Assembly (NCBI RefSeq): GCF_000143415.4
Contig: NW_003314351.1
Span: 289,145-353,144 of the forward strand
DNA length: 64,000 nt
Source: Selaginella moellendorffii
Lineage: Eukaryota; Streptophyta; Lycopodiopsida; Selaginellales; Selaginellaceae
Direction of reading: 5' to 3'
The notes beneath the pieces are model-generated. The model ran no database searches. It had not been told where the DNA came from and saw only the letters and a program-made list of their open reading frames with translations. The number at the start of each line of letters is the position of its first letter. The first letter of the stretch is position 1. Of the stretch, positions 9,382-20,135 are shown in pieces. The translations under genes were made by a program, and so were the position numbers.

Positions 9382-12300
9382 ATGGGGGATGGCGCTACAG
9401 TCACCACCGCCGTCGATAGCTGCCTTTGCAACTATTCAAACTTCGATGACGAGCAAGTGATTGCGGCATCCGCGACGATTTCCAAGAATGTGGAGGAGGA
9501 TTTGGCCGGGGATGGGATTCTGGCCAAGGAATTCCTGCTGGGAGAGGTGAAGAGGAGCGAGAGCGATGGGGATTTGCTAGGCTGCGTGCTGAGCTCCCAG
9601 GAAGAACTTGCAAAGGACTTGGCCGGGAAAGAAATTTTGGAGGAGGATGAACAGGGCAGCCCGGGTTGTGGAAAAAGTTTAACTGGGGTCGTGAGTACAA
9701 GTGGGGACGGTGGACGTAAGGCAAGACCTAAGGGATGGAGTAAGAAAAAGGGTGTTTCCGCGACTACCACGAGCATTATAGGCATAAGTGAGATGCAAGA
9801 GCCGACCATGACGCAGGAAGGTGGAATAGCTCTTTGGGTCAAGGTGCGTAAATTTCGATTCTTTAGTTCCTTCTTCTCAAAGTTCGTTCTTTTTCTTGGT
9901 GGGTATGTTGATTCTTTGAGTTCCTTTCATGCATTCGAGGCATCTTATAGAAGCTAGCATTCGTGCAAGGTCCTGGATCTAGTGCCTAGGGTAATGGATT
10001 TAAATCTCGCGATCATTAGTTGACTTGGCCCTGCATGAGTTCTTGGTGCATGCTTTTTGGGGCTTTCAAAAATGGATGATTTTGGTTCTTGTTCTAGAGT
10101 TGGAATTTCGCCTGGCAGTAAATTGTTGAGTCTCTGAGCTTTTTTTCTCTTTCTCCTTTTACAGTGGCGAGGGAAATGGCGAGCTTGTATACAGTGCTAC
10201 CCAAGCGATTGCTCGTCCGCGACGGTGAGAGCCATGCCTACGTACAGCAAGAAGACATATGTGGTGGTGTTCTTTCCGAATTCTCGAACGTACTCTTGGG
10301 TGGACCTTGAGTATGCTTGCCATATCACGGAGAGTCCCGAGCCGCTCGCCTTTGGAACACATCAAAGCGGTAGAGATGCGGTGGAAAATCTCGACCTTCC
10401 AAAGCACCACATGCTCCGTGTCTTGGCCGCCAACATGCTTGACATCAGCGACCGCCTGCCCATTAAGGTTTTTCCTGAATAGTTTTTTGGTTTGGTTTCC
10501 CAACAGTGGTAATTTTGCAGGCAGTCGTAGATAGCGCTCAGAATGTCAACGCGTGGAAGACTTTTGCGAACCAGGCCGTGGAATCTAAAGAGTATTCAGA
10601 CGTTAGCAAAATGCTTGTCAAGCTTTTCGGGGTGCGTAACGTAACGTTTTGAAAAAGGTGTGCTGCTTATGTCTTAAGGTAATTGCAGATGATCCAGCTA
10701 ACGTGCTATAACGAGACATGGCTTCAAGAAAGCTTTAACAGGTGGAAGAATGACTGTGAAGTTGCTAAGAGTGCACAAACCGTTGAACATCTTAACAAGG
10801 TCAATAACGTGTGTAATACTTTCGGAACTTTAAATCTCGGTTTTCTTTTCTGTTTTGCAGGAGCTGGTAAACGCTGTTCTATGGGAAACTGTCCATGCGC
10901 TTTGGGATGCACCAGAACAGTCCGCTGTTGGAACAGAATGGAAAGATTGGAAGCGAGCAGTGATCGAAAACAGAAGCGTCTATCCGAGCATCTCGATGAC
11001 GCCAGACTCGTCGCTGTTTGCGGATTCCGAGACTCTTAAGCGCCGGAGGTTGAGTTCGGACGCAGCGAACGTGGAGCTGGCTCTAAAGAGGTCGAAGCTA
11101 GATGTTCGCCGAAGATACCCAACGCAACTTATTCCCGTCTCAACCCCAGTGAAAAAGGAAGACGAAGTGAACGGCTACACTGCCGACAACCAACAGAGGC
11201 CCAAAGCACCATCCGCTGAAGTACTTACGTCGACACCAGCATCGGTACCGAAATCCGAGGATGACGACCTGTCTGGCCGCTCGAGCTCGCTGATAAATCA
11301 GTCTACAGCGCCTATCAGTAAGAGGCTCAGCTCGAACTACCAGCTTTGTGCTGCGTATATGGAGAAGAAGAAAAGGCAGTGCACCCGGTTTCCAAGCCAA
11401 GGCTCTCTGTACTGCTGCAAGCATATGAGTTTGGCTTTTGGGGACGGCATAGAAGGCGTGAAAAAACTGGAGTATACACCACCACCACCGCCGCCGCCGC
11501 CGCCCAAAGCCGTCGCAGCTACACCGAAGTCTTCGACAACGATTATTCCGAAAATGCCGGGTGATAAGATATGCGAAGGGATCACGAAGTATGGGAGGCG
11601 CTGCACGCACAGAGCCAAAGAAGATTCATTGTTTTGCAAGAAGCACAGTTTTGCGGACGCACCTCATTTAAATCCGCAGTTGGTAACCGCTGAAAGCTCC
11701 CAGAGGGCGACCGAAGAAAACGTGGAACCAGAACCTCAGCAGCACGAATTCAAGGAGGAAGCAGAAACAGATGCGAAAACACAACAAGAGCCTCCGACTG
11801 GCGAAGACGTTAGAGAAGAAAGCAGTCCCAGGAGAAGAAAGGTGACGGCTTCTATAGAGCGAGCGAGAAACTATAGTTGGCATCTCAAGCGGATGGGAAG
11901 AATAATTAGAAACAACGGGCCTGCAGCGACGCGGGTTCGCTGCCTTGGGAGGTGCGTAAATGGCGATCAGTGCTCTCACAAATCAAGACCGGGAAGTTTC
12001 TACTGTGAGAAGCATCAGCCGGATAGCAACTCGCAGCAAGAAGATGCGGCTCCGTCTGAAGTGAAGAAGCTGGACGAAGCACAAACTGTGCTTAAAGCAA
12101 AAAGCTGGCTCAGCAGGTATATGGAAAGTGCGAAAATGGAAGGAGCCAGTACCAGTGACACTACCGACTCGGCTGACAAGCTACTGGATTGGGTGCTTGC
12201 TGAAGCCTCCAAGGATATCCATGCTGCCACGGCACTGATGAAGCTAGTAAACCAGCGGAAGGACAAGCTCGGGAGGTTCTTGAAGCTTCAAGAGCGTGCG

Positions 12301-14753
12301 GAGGCATCGAAACCAACTCCAGAAGGGGCCGCGGAGGTTGAAGGCAAATGTCCAGAGCAGCTATCGGGTGACCACGCCGAGCAAAAGCAGCAAGAAAAGA
12401 TAAAGTGCAGCATCTGTGACGACGAGTTTGCGGAGATGGTGGAGCTCGGCAACCACTGGAAGGCTTCTCATGAGACAGAGGCACACTGGTTCTTGAAAGG
12501 CTATGCCTGCAAGGAATGCAACAAGGAGTTTACGAACAAGTCGAGCCTGGAGAGACACTGTAAGGCCGATCATGAAGCCTTGACGGACGTTCCCGCCGTT
12601 CACATCTGTATCAACTGTGACGAGCAGTTTCCACACTTCGAGGCTCTGTGGGATCACGTGGTGTCGGGACATTCGGATCATCTCAGTGCAATGCCAACAC
12701 TCGCTCTACCAGCTGAGGATCCTGCGGAAGACACGAAGATGCCGGACGACGATCTTGTCACTGCAGAAGAACCATTCCCGGTACTTTCAGATGACAACCA
12801 GCAAGATTCTCTGGACGACGAAGACTTCATGGACATTCCTAGCTCGGACTACTCGGCTGACGAGATGGAAGCACTCGAGTACCTCGATGGGAACTGCTAC
12901 TCTGTAGACAACGACGGCTCGGAGCACAAGTACACCTGCAAGCTGTGCGGGAAAAAATTCCGTGCGCTACCAGACTTGGGCCGGCATCATCAAGCAGTAC
13001 ACATGTCCTCACACGTTGGGACAATCTCGAAATCGAGAACGGGCGTGACTCAAGGCAACCGTAGTAACCGGAGGCGTGGAAAACTCAGCCAGCATGGGAT
13101 GAACTCCATTCTTCGCATCAAGAAGGCACTGCACAGCGTGCAGCAACAGAAGAGCGAGAGATCGGAAGCTGGACGTGGGGCTGCTGCCAAGCTGCCTGGA
13201 CCTCCTGGAGATGATGAAATTCTAGCTGCTGCTCGGTCTGCATGCTGCGAGGCACGGTTCTACCGCACTCTGGAAGAACAGTACGACTCAGTCCCCAAGG
13301 GAACGCACGCAAACGCTGTGAAACTGGCTGCCCCGCAGGAGATTGAGTGGGCTCGAGATGGTTTCACTTGTCCTCAAAACTGTACCGTTAGAGCTCCAGA
13401 GCGCACCTCGGAAATGAGGCTGCATGTTTTCCGGAAGGGTGCCGTTGCTGCGTCGGCCAGGAAAAAGAGTGTGGTTCTTTGCGAAGACATAAGCTTCGGG
13501 AAAGAGCGTGTACCGGTTCCTTGTGTGGAGGACGAAGAGACCGATCCCTGCAACTGCTTGCAGTGTAGGGAGGGAAAGTCGTACCACGTCGACTCTCTAA
13601 AACCGTGGGAGACTTTCAGCTACGTCACAGATCGTTTGCTTGATCCGTCTTTGGGACTTGATACGAAGGTTTGTTTATATTGGTTCTCAAGTTCTAATTT
13701 CTCGGTTTTCTGTTTTTTGTCTTTGTAACTTCCAGGATTCGCAAATCGGCTGTTCTTGCGGACGGGGTCGATGCTCAGCAAGGTCGTGCGATCACGTGGA
13801 AATGTTTGATAGTGATTACGCAGATGCATGTGACATATGGGGAGAAGAAATGCTTCGGAGGTTTCCATACGATGGAGAAGGCCGCATCGTTCTTCAAGTA
13901 AGCGTCATTATTCTACCTAGTAGGATAGCTCATTCGTATCTTGTTTTGCAGGAGGGTTACCTCGTTTACGAGTGCAATACGAGTTGTATGTGCTCCGAGG
14001 AGTGTCCGAATCGTGTTCTTCAGAGAGGTGTAAACGTTAAACTGGAGGTTTTCAAGACGAGGCACAAGGTATTATTTGTTTTCCTCGGTGAAGATGGATT
14101 AACTAAGTGCCTGTGTTGTCAAAGGGATGGGCTGTGAGGGCCGCTCAAAACATCTCCCGTGGAACGTTTGTTTGCGAGTACCTTGGTGAAGTACTGAACG
14201 ACCAAGAAGCAAATCGGCGAGGGGAAAGGTGATTTTCTTGCAGATCTGGATTCCGGATTTCGTCTTACACTTTGATTGGACAGATACGATCAAGTTGGTT
14301 GTAGCTATCTGTACGACATTGATGTGCACTTAAACACCGGAGGGAGATCTCGAAGGGGACCAAGCAGAGTTCCAAGAATAAAACCGTTTGTTATAGATGC
14401 AACAAAGCATGGAAACGTTGCGAGGTTTATAAACCACAGGTACTGTGACGGCAATATCGTGGATGCGTTGCTGATTGAATGCTGGCTTTACGCAGTTGTT
14501 CCCCGAACCTTGTAAACTATCAGGTGTTAGTGGAGAGCATGGACTATCAACTCGCGCACATTGGATTATTTGCTAGCCGTGATGTAAGTACCGAGCCATG
14601 GGTGACAAACGGACCTCCACTAAGTTTTTTTTTTGTTTCTCGCAGATTCTTTGCGGAGAAGAACTATCTTACGACTACAGGTACAAGTTATTACCAGGGA
14701 GGGGTTGCCCGTGCCACTGTGGATCGTCTGGATGCCGAGGAAGGTTGTATTAG
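9382..14753 (+). CDS. SUVR5: SUVR5-type C2H2 zinc-finger SET-domain histone H3K9 methyltransferase
   Basis: Eleven exons: 9382-9843, 10165-10467, 10521-10631, 10689-10799, 10861-13668, 13736-13897, 13952-14068, 14125-14228, 14284-14439, 14496-14583 and 14646-14753. They sum to 4530 bp (1509 aa). The N-terminus has the SUVR5 block [15 protein letters not shown]. The big exon carries three Cys/His units (about residues 490-520, 565-592, 689-715), a poly-Pro run, then C2H2 fingers near 845-934 and 1019-1043. Pre-SET cysteines start around 1226. The SET domain has YLGEV, ARFINH|SCSPNL and GEELSYDY. The post-SET motif [10 protein letters not shown] is at 1495-1504. SUVR5 deposits H3K9me2 at DNA-motif-directed sites without DNA methylation (established in Arabidopsis). 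The first intron is long (321 bp). The 3' end faces the next PPR only 48 bp away. Confidence 0.95.
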
Positions 14754-14801
14754 TGTTGTAAATATTCACAGAGACCAAAAGAGAAAAGCCTTTTTGAAAC
14801 T

Positions 14802-16802
14802 CTAGAGACGAACAAGCTTTTGCTTCGGGACCTCGATGTTCGCCCACAGCACGTAAGTGGAAGCGTCTTTTGGTTCTAACTCGATTGCCTGCCTTGCAGC
14901 TCGAGCGCCACCTCTGCGGTTCTCGCTGCTCCCTCGGCAAGCTCCGAGCAAGCACTGCCAGTCGACAAAGTCTGGAGCGTAAGGCATGGAGCGAATGAGA
15001 TCCTCGGCGTCTCTGAGGTAACCAGCCCTGCTAAGTATATCGATCATGCACGAGTAACTTTGTCTGGATGGTGTGACAGAGTGTTCGAACATCGATCGGA
15101 AGCACGACCAGCCAGAAGCAACGTTTCCGTTGTGGTTGCAACCGAGGAGCCAGCAAACGAAAGTCGTCTCGCTCACCTTGGATCCCTCGAGAACCATCTC
15201 CTGGAAAATCTCCACAGCGCTACTCAGGCGTCCATTGCTTCCAAAAGCTGCAATGAGAGCGTTCCAGGAGATGGGATTGGGCTCCGGCATCAAGCGTAGC
15301 AATTGCCGCGCGTGGTTGAGAAGACCCTTGTTCGCAAACGCGGTGATCATGGCGTTCCAGGTGATTGTATCCCACTCCGGCATTTGGAAAAACAGCGCTT
15401 TTGCTCGATCCAGATCCTTGTTTTGAGCGTGCGCTGCGATCATTGTGTTGTAGGCGACGATACCTCTCTCGGGCATGGAGTGGAAGACGTCCAAGGCTTC
15501 TTCCAGATGCCCGTTCTGGGCATATACCGAGAGCATCACATTCCAGGAGTAGTAGTCCTTGAACTTCATTTCTTCAAAGAGAGCTTTTCCCCTCATGACA
15601 TGACCAGCTTGGCTGAGGGAATACAGCGTGGCATTCCACGTCACCATGCTCACCTCGGGCATTTGCTCCACGAAGCTCTTGGCCTCGTCGACGAGGCCGA
15701 GATGGGTGTAGGCCGAGAGCATCGCGTTCCATGACACGATATCGCGCTCGGGCAATCGATCGAAGATTTTTCTTGCGTTTTGGAGATCACCCTCTTGAGC
15801 GTAGGCGATGAGCAGCCCGTTGCTGGCGATCAGATCGACCTCCGGCATCGAATCGACGATGTTTTTCGTCTCGTCCAAGAGACCCCTTTGCACGCAGACG
15901 GAGAGGATTGCGTTCCAGGGCACCAGGTTCCGCTCCGGCATCGAATCCAGCAAGAAAAACGCGGTCTCCAGATGCCCGTTTTGGGCATATCCTGTGAGCA
16001 GTGCGCACCATGCAAAAAGATCTCTCTCGGGCATCGAATCAAAAGTTTTCTTCGCATTTTCTATCTTTCCGGCTTGTGCGTACATCGCTAGCATCGCATT
16101 CCAGGACACTAGATCAGTCTCCGGCATCAAGCGAAAGAGTTTTTCTGCGCTGAAAAACTGCCCGTTTTGGGCAAATGCAGTGATCATCGCGCTCCAGCAA
16201 ACCATGTCCCTCTCGGCCATGAATTCAAACACAAGACTAGCTTTTCGAGCATCACCAGATCTTCCGTACGCGGTCAGCATGGCCGTCCACGAGACCCTGT
16301 CCCAAATCGGCATCTCTTTGTAGAGACGCTCGAGCTCTTCCAGATGGCCGGTAAGGGCATATGCCGAAAGCATCGTGTTCCAAAGTGCGAGGCTCTGCCA
16401 CTCGGGCTCGCGCAACGAATCAAACAGATTTCTTGCTGCGGCGAGATCGCCGGCGTGGGCGTACGCCGACAGCAACGCATTCGCCGCCACGGGATTGGCG
16501 TGAGGGATCTGGTCGAACAGCGCTTTGGCGCGATCCAGAAACCCGTTTTGGACGTAAGCCGTGAGCATGAGCACCCAGGAGAAGGAGTTCCTTCTGGGGA
16601 TTCGATCGAAGAGGGCGCGCGCCTCGTCCACGCTGCCCAATCGCCCATACATCTGGACGAGGAGATTGGCGAGGAAGGCATCCTGGGTGAGGAGATTCCG
16701 GAGGGAGATTTGGATTTGCAAGTGGAGGTCGCGCGCCTGTCCTATGCTACTGCACGATCGAATCAACCCCGCGCACTCGGCCTTGGTCGAGGGGAGAATC
16801 AT
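14802..16802 (-). CDS. PPR protein of tandem ~31-residue S-type motifs, intronless
   Basis: A single 666-aa frame starts at ATG 16802. After a short lead (CAGLIRSCSS, DAFLANLLVQMYGRLG) it is an almost perfect tandem of ~31-residue units of the form SWNAMLSAYAQNGHLEEA followed by LFDxMPERDI. About fifteen units are present. It then has a PLS-type ending (SRAGYLRDAEDLIRSMP, DFVDWQCLLGACRG) and stops soon after TYVLWANIE, at the beginning of E1. There is no DYW domain. Such S-rich arrays are characteristic of lycophyte PPR expansions (inference from family knowledge). It is head-to-head with the O-methyltransferase (50 bp) and tail-to-tail with SUVR5 (48 bp). Confidence 0.88.
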   Translation of the reverse strand: MILPSTKAECAGLIRSCSSIGQARDLHLQIQISLRNLLTQDAFLANLLVQMYGRLGSVDEARALFDRIPRRNSFSWVLMLTAYVQNGFLDRAKALFDQIPHANPVAANALLSAYAHAGDLAAARNLFDSLREPEWQSLALWNTMLSAYALTGHLEELERLYKEMPIWDRVSWTAMLTAYGRSGDARKASLVFEFMAERDMVCWSAMITAFAQNGQFFSAEKLFRLMPETDLVSWNAMLAMYAQAGKIENAKKTFDSMPERDLFAWCALLTGYAQNGHLETAFFLLDSMPERNLVPWNAILSVCVQRGLLDETKNIVDSMPEVDLIASNGLLIAYAQEGDLQNARKIFDRLPERDIVSWNAMLSAYTHLGLVDEAKSFVEQMPEVSMVTWNATLYSLSQAGHVMRGKALFEEMKFKDYYSWNVMLSVYAQNGHLEEALDVFHSMPERGIVAYNTMIAAHAQNKDLDRAKALFFQMPEWDTITWNAMITAFANKGLLNHARQLLRLMPEPNPISWNALIAAFGSNGRLSSAVEIFQEMVLEGSKVSETTFVCWLLGCNHNGNVASGWSCFRSMFEHSVTPSRQSYSCMIDILSRAGYLRDAEDLIRSMPYAPDFVDWQCLLGACRGSSENRRGGARAARQAIELEPKDASTYVLWANIEVPKQKLVRL

Positions 16803-16852
16803 TTACCGAATCTTTTTTGAATTTAAATTCAAAGGTTTTTGGGCGCTTGGCT
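16803..16852. promoter_or_regulatory. 50-bp divergent intergenic region (PPR / O-methyltransferase)
   Basis: Only 50 bp separate the start codons of a minus-strand PPR gene and a plus-strand O-methyltransferase. It is AT-rich (TTTTTTGAATTTAAATTCAAA). Either the two genes share a minimal bidirectional promoter, or each promoter lies inside the other gene's coding sequence. Confidence 0.6.
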
Positions 16853-17994
16853 ATGGCTTCTCACGCGCAGAATCTCGCGGCTCTGTGGGAGATGGCCATC
16901 GGCCATGCGACTTCTTTCGGGATCAAGGCCGCGGTTTTTCTTAGAATTCCAGACATTCTCTCCGATTCTTTGGAGAAATCTATGAGCTTGGAAGAAATCG
17001 CGGCCCGGCTCCAAGGCACAAACATCCAACTAGCCCCTCTTCGTCGTCTCCTCGACTACTTGGTGGTAAAGAAAGTTCTTCTAAAGATTCAATCTCTGGA
17101 AGTTCCAGGCGAATTCAAGTATGGAAGCACCGAGCTCTGCGAGATGCTCACTGAATCGAAGTTTGCTCGGCTGCTCATGCTGCAAGACGAGGTCGTAACT
17201 TCAGGGTGGCATCACATACACGAATTCATACTTCACGGTGGCGAGGTCCCCTTCCAGAGAGCCCAAGGGATGTTTATCTGGGAGTACATGGAGAAAAATC
17301 CAGAGTTTCTGGGGCTTTTTAGCCAGGGAATGGTGGCCATCTCCAATGTTACCATGGACTCGGTTCTACAAACTTATCATGGTTTTGATGAGATTAGAGG
17401 AGTTTTAGTGGATGCGGGAGGAGGTTTTGGAGCCGATATTGGCAGGGTTATGGAAAAGTATCCCCACATTGCTGGTGTGAATTATGAGCTTCCTCATGTT
17501 GCCCACGCTGCTCCAGCCATTCCAGGTAAAAAAATATATACATCTTTTTGAAAATAATTTTATATTTCTAAAGGTGTGAGGCATGTTCGTGGTGACATGA
17601 TGGAAAACATTCCACCAGCTGATGCAATTCTCCTCAAAGTAAGGAACTCTCATAGGATATCAACTTTGATCTCTCTTTTTGATTATAGACTATACTACAT
17701 GACTTTGACGATGACGAAGTGATTCTTGTTCTCCAAAACTGCTACAAGGCACTTCCCCATGGAGGAAAGCTGATAATTGTTGACATTGACATGGATCCAG
17801 CAGAAAGAGGACCATTCGAATCACTCAAATTTGCATTCGACTTGGTCCTCTTGGCCCTCACCAAAGGAGGCAAAGAGAGAACAAGCGTGCAGTTCATAGA
17901 GCTCCTCACTCAAGCACAGTTTAGTAACATCAAAACTATAGGTGATGTGAATTGTCTCTGCTCTATAGTGGAGGCTCATAAGCTCGAGACTTAG
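16853..17994 (+). CDS. SAM-dependent O-methyltransferase, COMT-like (plant class II)
   Basis: Exons 16853-17525, 17574-17638 and 17689-17994 give 347 aa, normal for the family. An N-terminal dimerisation domain (LWEMAIGHATSFGIKAAVFL, LDYLVVKK) is followed by the SAM site VDAGGGFGADI, ELPHV and RGDMMENIPPAD. The catalytic region has LHDFDDDE with the usual catalytic His, then LPHGGKLIIVDID and GGKERT. These enzymes methylate phenolic hydroxyls in phenylpropanoid and flavonoid metabolism; the substrate cannot be read from sequence. The glycine loop reads DAGGGFG rather than the common DVGGGTG. The start at 16853 (MASHAQN) fits family N-termini better than the in-frame ATG at 16817. It is tail-to-tail with a BAHD acyltransferase (48 bp). 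Confidence 0.9.
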
Positions 17995-18042
17995 TGAGAC
18001 TTAAAAGGAAAACTTTTATTATGCTTTTCACTCAATTATCAA

Positions 18043-19428
18043 TCATACCGTGAGGAAGTCTTCTAGTTTGGCCATCTTTTCAAACTCCATACCCATAAAC
18101 ACGTCCAGTCCGCCATCTCCCATACAGTTGGACAGCAAAACCACATATTCTTTCCTGTCATGCACGGCTGACGTAACGTAGTCCGGGTTCCCCCATCCAA
18201 AATCAAGCTTGTGAAAGGCCAACTTCGACCATGGTGTGATGATCATGCCACCTGGCAAGTCAATGAAGCCATGCCTGCCCTCGCACCAATCCATTACTGA
18301 CCGCACATATTCCTCCGTTCCACGCCTAATGGCTGCTTGGACCTTTCGTACGCACAACGACAATGTTGCGTTGCAAAGATCCTCTACTGTGGTGTCGCAG
18401 GAGGGAGCAGCCACCACCGCGTTTCCAACGAAGTCCTTCGGAAAATTTTTTACCTTGTGACGAACGTTTACAACCACAAAGAGGTTCGCCACCTTTGTTG
18501 TTGCATGGGAGTCATGCGAGGCTTTTGCTCGTGCCTGCCAGATATGGGCTGTCAAAGCTTCGAAAGATGAGCATCTGGCTATAGTGCCATCCGACAGCGC
18601 CTTTTTCTTTAATGAATCCAGCATGGCGGGCGTGAAGGAGAATAACTTAAAAGAGAACCCCGGGAGGAGAGATTTAGAAGGGTGATAGTGCGCTGGGCTG
18701 AAGATCAACTTGGCTGGGACATCAGGCATCGAAACGAGCTCGGGGTGATCGAGCGTTGGTCGGGGTGGATTTGAGCTGCGAAAGACGGAGCGATCAAGAT
18801 TGAGGGTCATCGTCGCTGGGTTGAGATCCCCTCTTGCAGTTCTTGCAATGGCATCGTAAAACTCGCAGCCAGCGGTTCCATCAAAGATCGCATGGCTTGC
18901 TAAAATACCAACAATGAATCCTCCACATATGAATCTGGTAACCTGCAAGGTTGATGCAACTTATAAGTGGAAGTAACGGAAGTTCATCCAAGAAGAAACA
19001 CTTACTTGGATCGTTACGAGCGGAACGTCGCAGATTTCCGTGGGCATTTCGGTAGGAAAAACGAGAAAGTTTCTCGCGCTTGGATTTGGCATTCGGAGGT
19101 CTCCAGCGTCACGAATCGTGGACGAGCAGCTCGCACTGGCAAACAAGACTCCAGCCCCGTTGCAGTCGAGCTCAACTCGGCCTTGCTCCTCGTTCACTCG
19201 GATCCTTCCGGCCACAAAGTAGTACGGGACGAGAACCTGTTGCAGAGCATCTCGCACGACATGGGCAACGTTTCGGGTGGAACCCGGGGAGTCGACTTTG
19301 TAGGAGAAGAGCATTTCTACTGGGAAGAAGAGCTGCTGCTCGAGATTGTGGAGGAAGAGAGTGGTGCAAGGAGTGGAGATGGGAGGCTTCAAAACAGAAA
19401 CCTCTTCTACAAAAACATGCTGACCCAT
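18043..19428 (-). CDS. BAHD acyltransferase (hydroxycinnamoyl/feruloyl transferase-like)
   Basis: Two exons, 19428-19006 and 18942-18043, with a 63-bp intron, give 440 aa. The catalytic HxxxD motif is HAIFDG, shortly after the splice junction, and the structural DFGWG motif is present near the C-terminus (LDFGWGNPDYV). The N-terminus has LKPPISTP, LFLHNLEQQ and VLVPYYFVAGRI, most like the clade that includes omega-hydroxyacid feruloyl transferases, though the acceptor cannot be fixed from sequence. BAHD enzymes transfer acyl groups from CoA thioesters in the cytosol. The start at 19428 (MGQHVF) gives the family length; an in-frame upstream ATG at 19572 would add 48 unrelated residues. It is a near neighbour of an O-methyltransferase and of its own decayed paralogue. 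Confidence 0.9.
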
Positions 19429-20135
19429 TTCTTTCTCGATGGCAAAGAGTGTGATTTTGCTGGCTCTTTTATAGGTTGATTTTCTATACAACCTTCCTAG
19501 AGTATGTAACTTGACAAACTTACGGAGAACTTGTGGCCATAAGCTGGACACGACATTGGAGAACATGTACAAATCATTTCAGCCTGTAAATCACCCATGA
19601 TGTTCATCACATCCCTCTCTACCAGAGCTTCACAGTTTGAGGACCCCCACATTGTGGCACGTCTTCCTCACGTAGTCAAAATCCAGCCTTTGCCATTGAC
19701 AAATGAGCATGCTCTTGCAGAAGCCGAGTAGCCAATCTAGCATTGCTCGTTCTTCACACCTAATAAGAATATGAGTGTCGGTGCACGATAAAAGTACATC
19801 TCTAAGTACGGTTTATCATTATAAATAATTTAGCATTATCTTTCTTCAAGTTTAAATTCTTTTATTTGCTGTATTCAAAGCTCTATGAATTGTGATATTC
19901 CCAGCCACAAAGTAGAAGGATAACAGTGGTCACCAGAGGGCACTGGAAACAAAAGCGGCAAACACAAATCTATATGAAGAAACAGTAAGGAACAGTATTT
20001 GGGACGTGCAAAGTATTTTATTGTGCCTTCCGTGAAATCTAGAGGAGTCGCCTGGACGATAGTTCTATAGTTCTATCCTTGGTAGATAATGCCACCTAAA
20101 TCTTTGGAAATTTAGGACAAGCCAAGCAATCACAC
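19429..20135. other. Intergenic region with a possible orphan exon
   Basis: No complete gene. On the minus strand, a TTATTAG acceptor-like site at about 19762 is followed by an open frame (RAMLDWLLGFCKSM, QRLDFDYVRKTCHN, GVLKL, stop at about 19637). It looks like a terminal exon, but I do not recognise its family and no upstream exon is visible. The rest (19780-20135) shows nothing. Confidence 0.3.

Noticed and set aside
16817..16852. Upstream in-frame ATG of the O-methyltransferase
   Set aside because: It would add 12 residues (MNLNSKVFGRLA) not expected in the family and leave only 14 bp to the PPR start.
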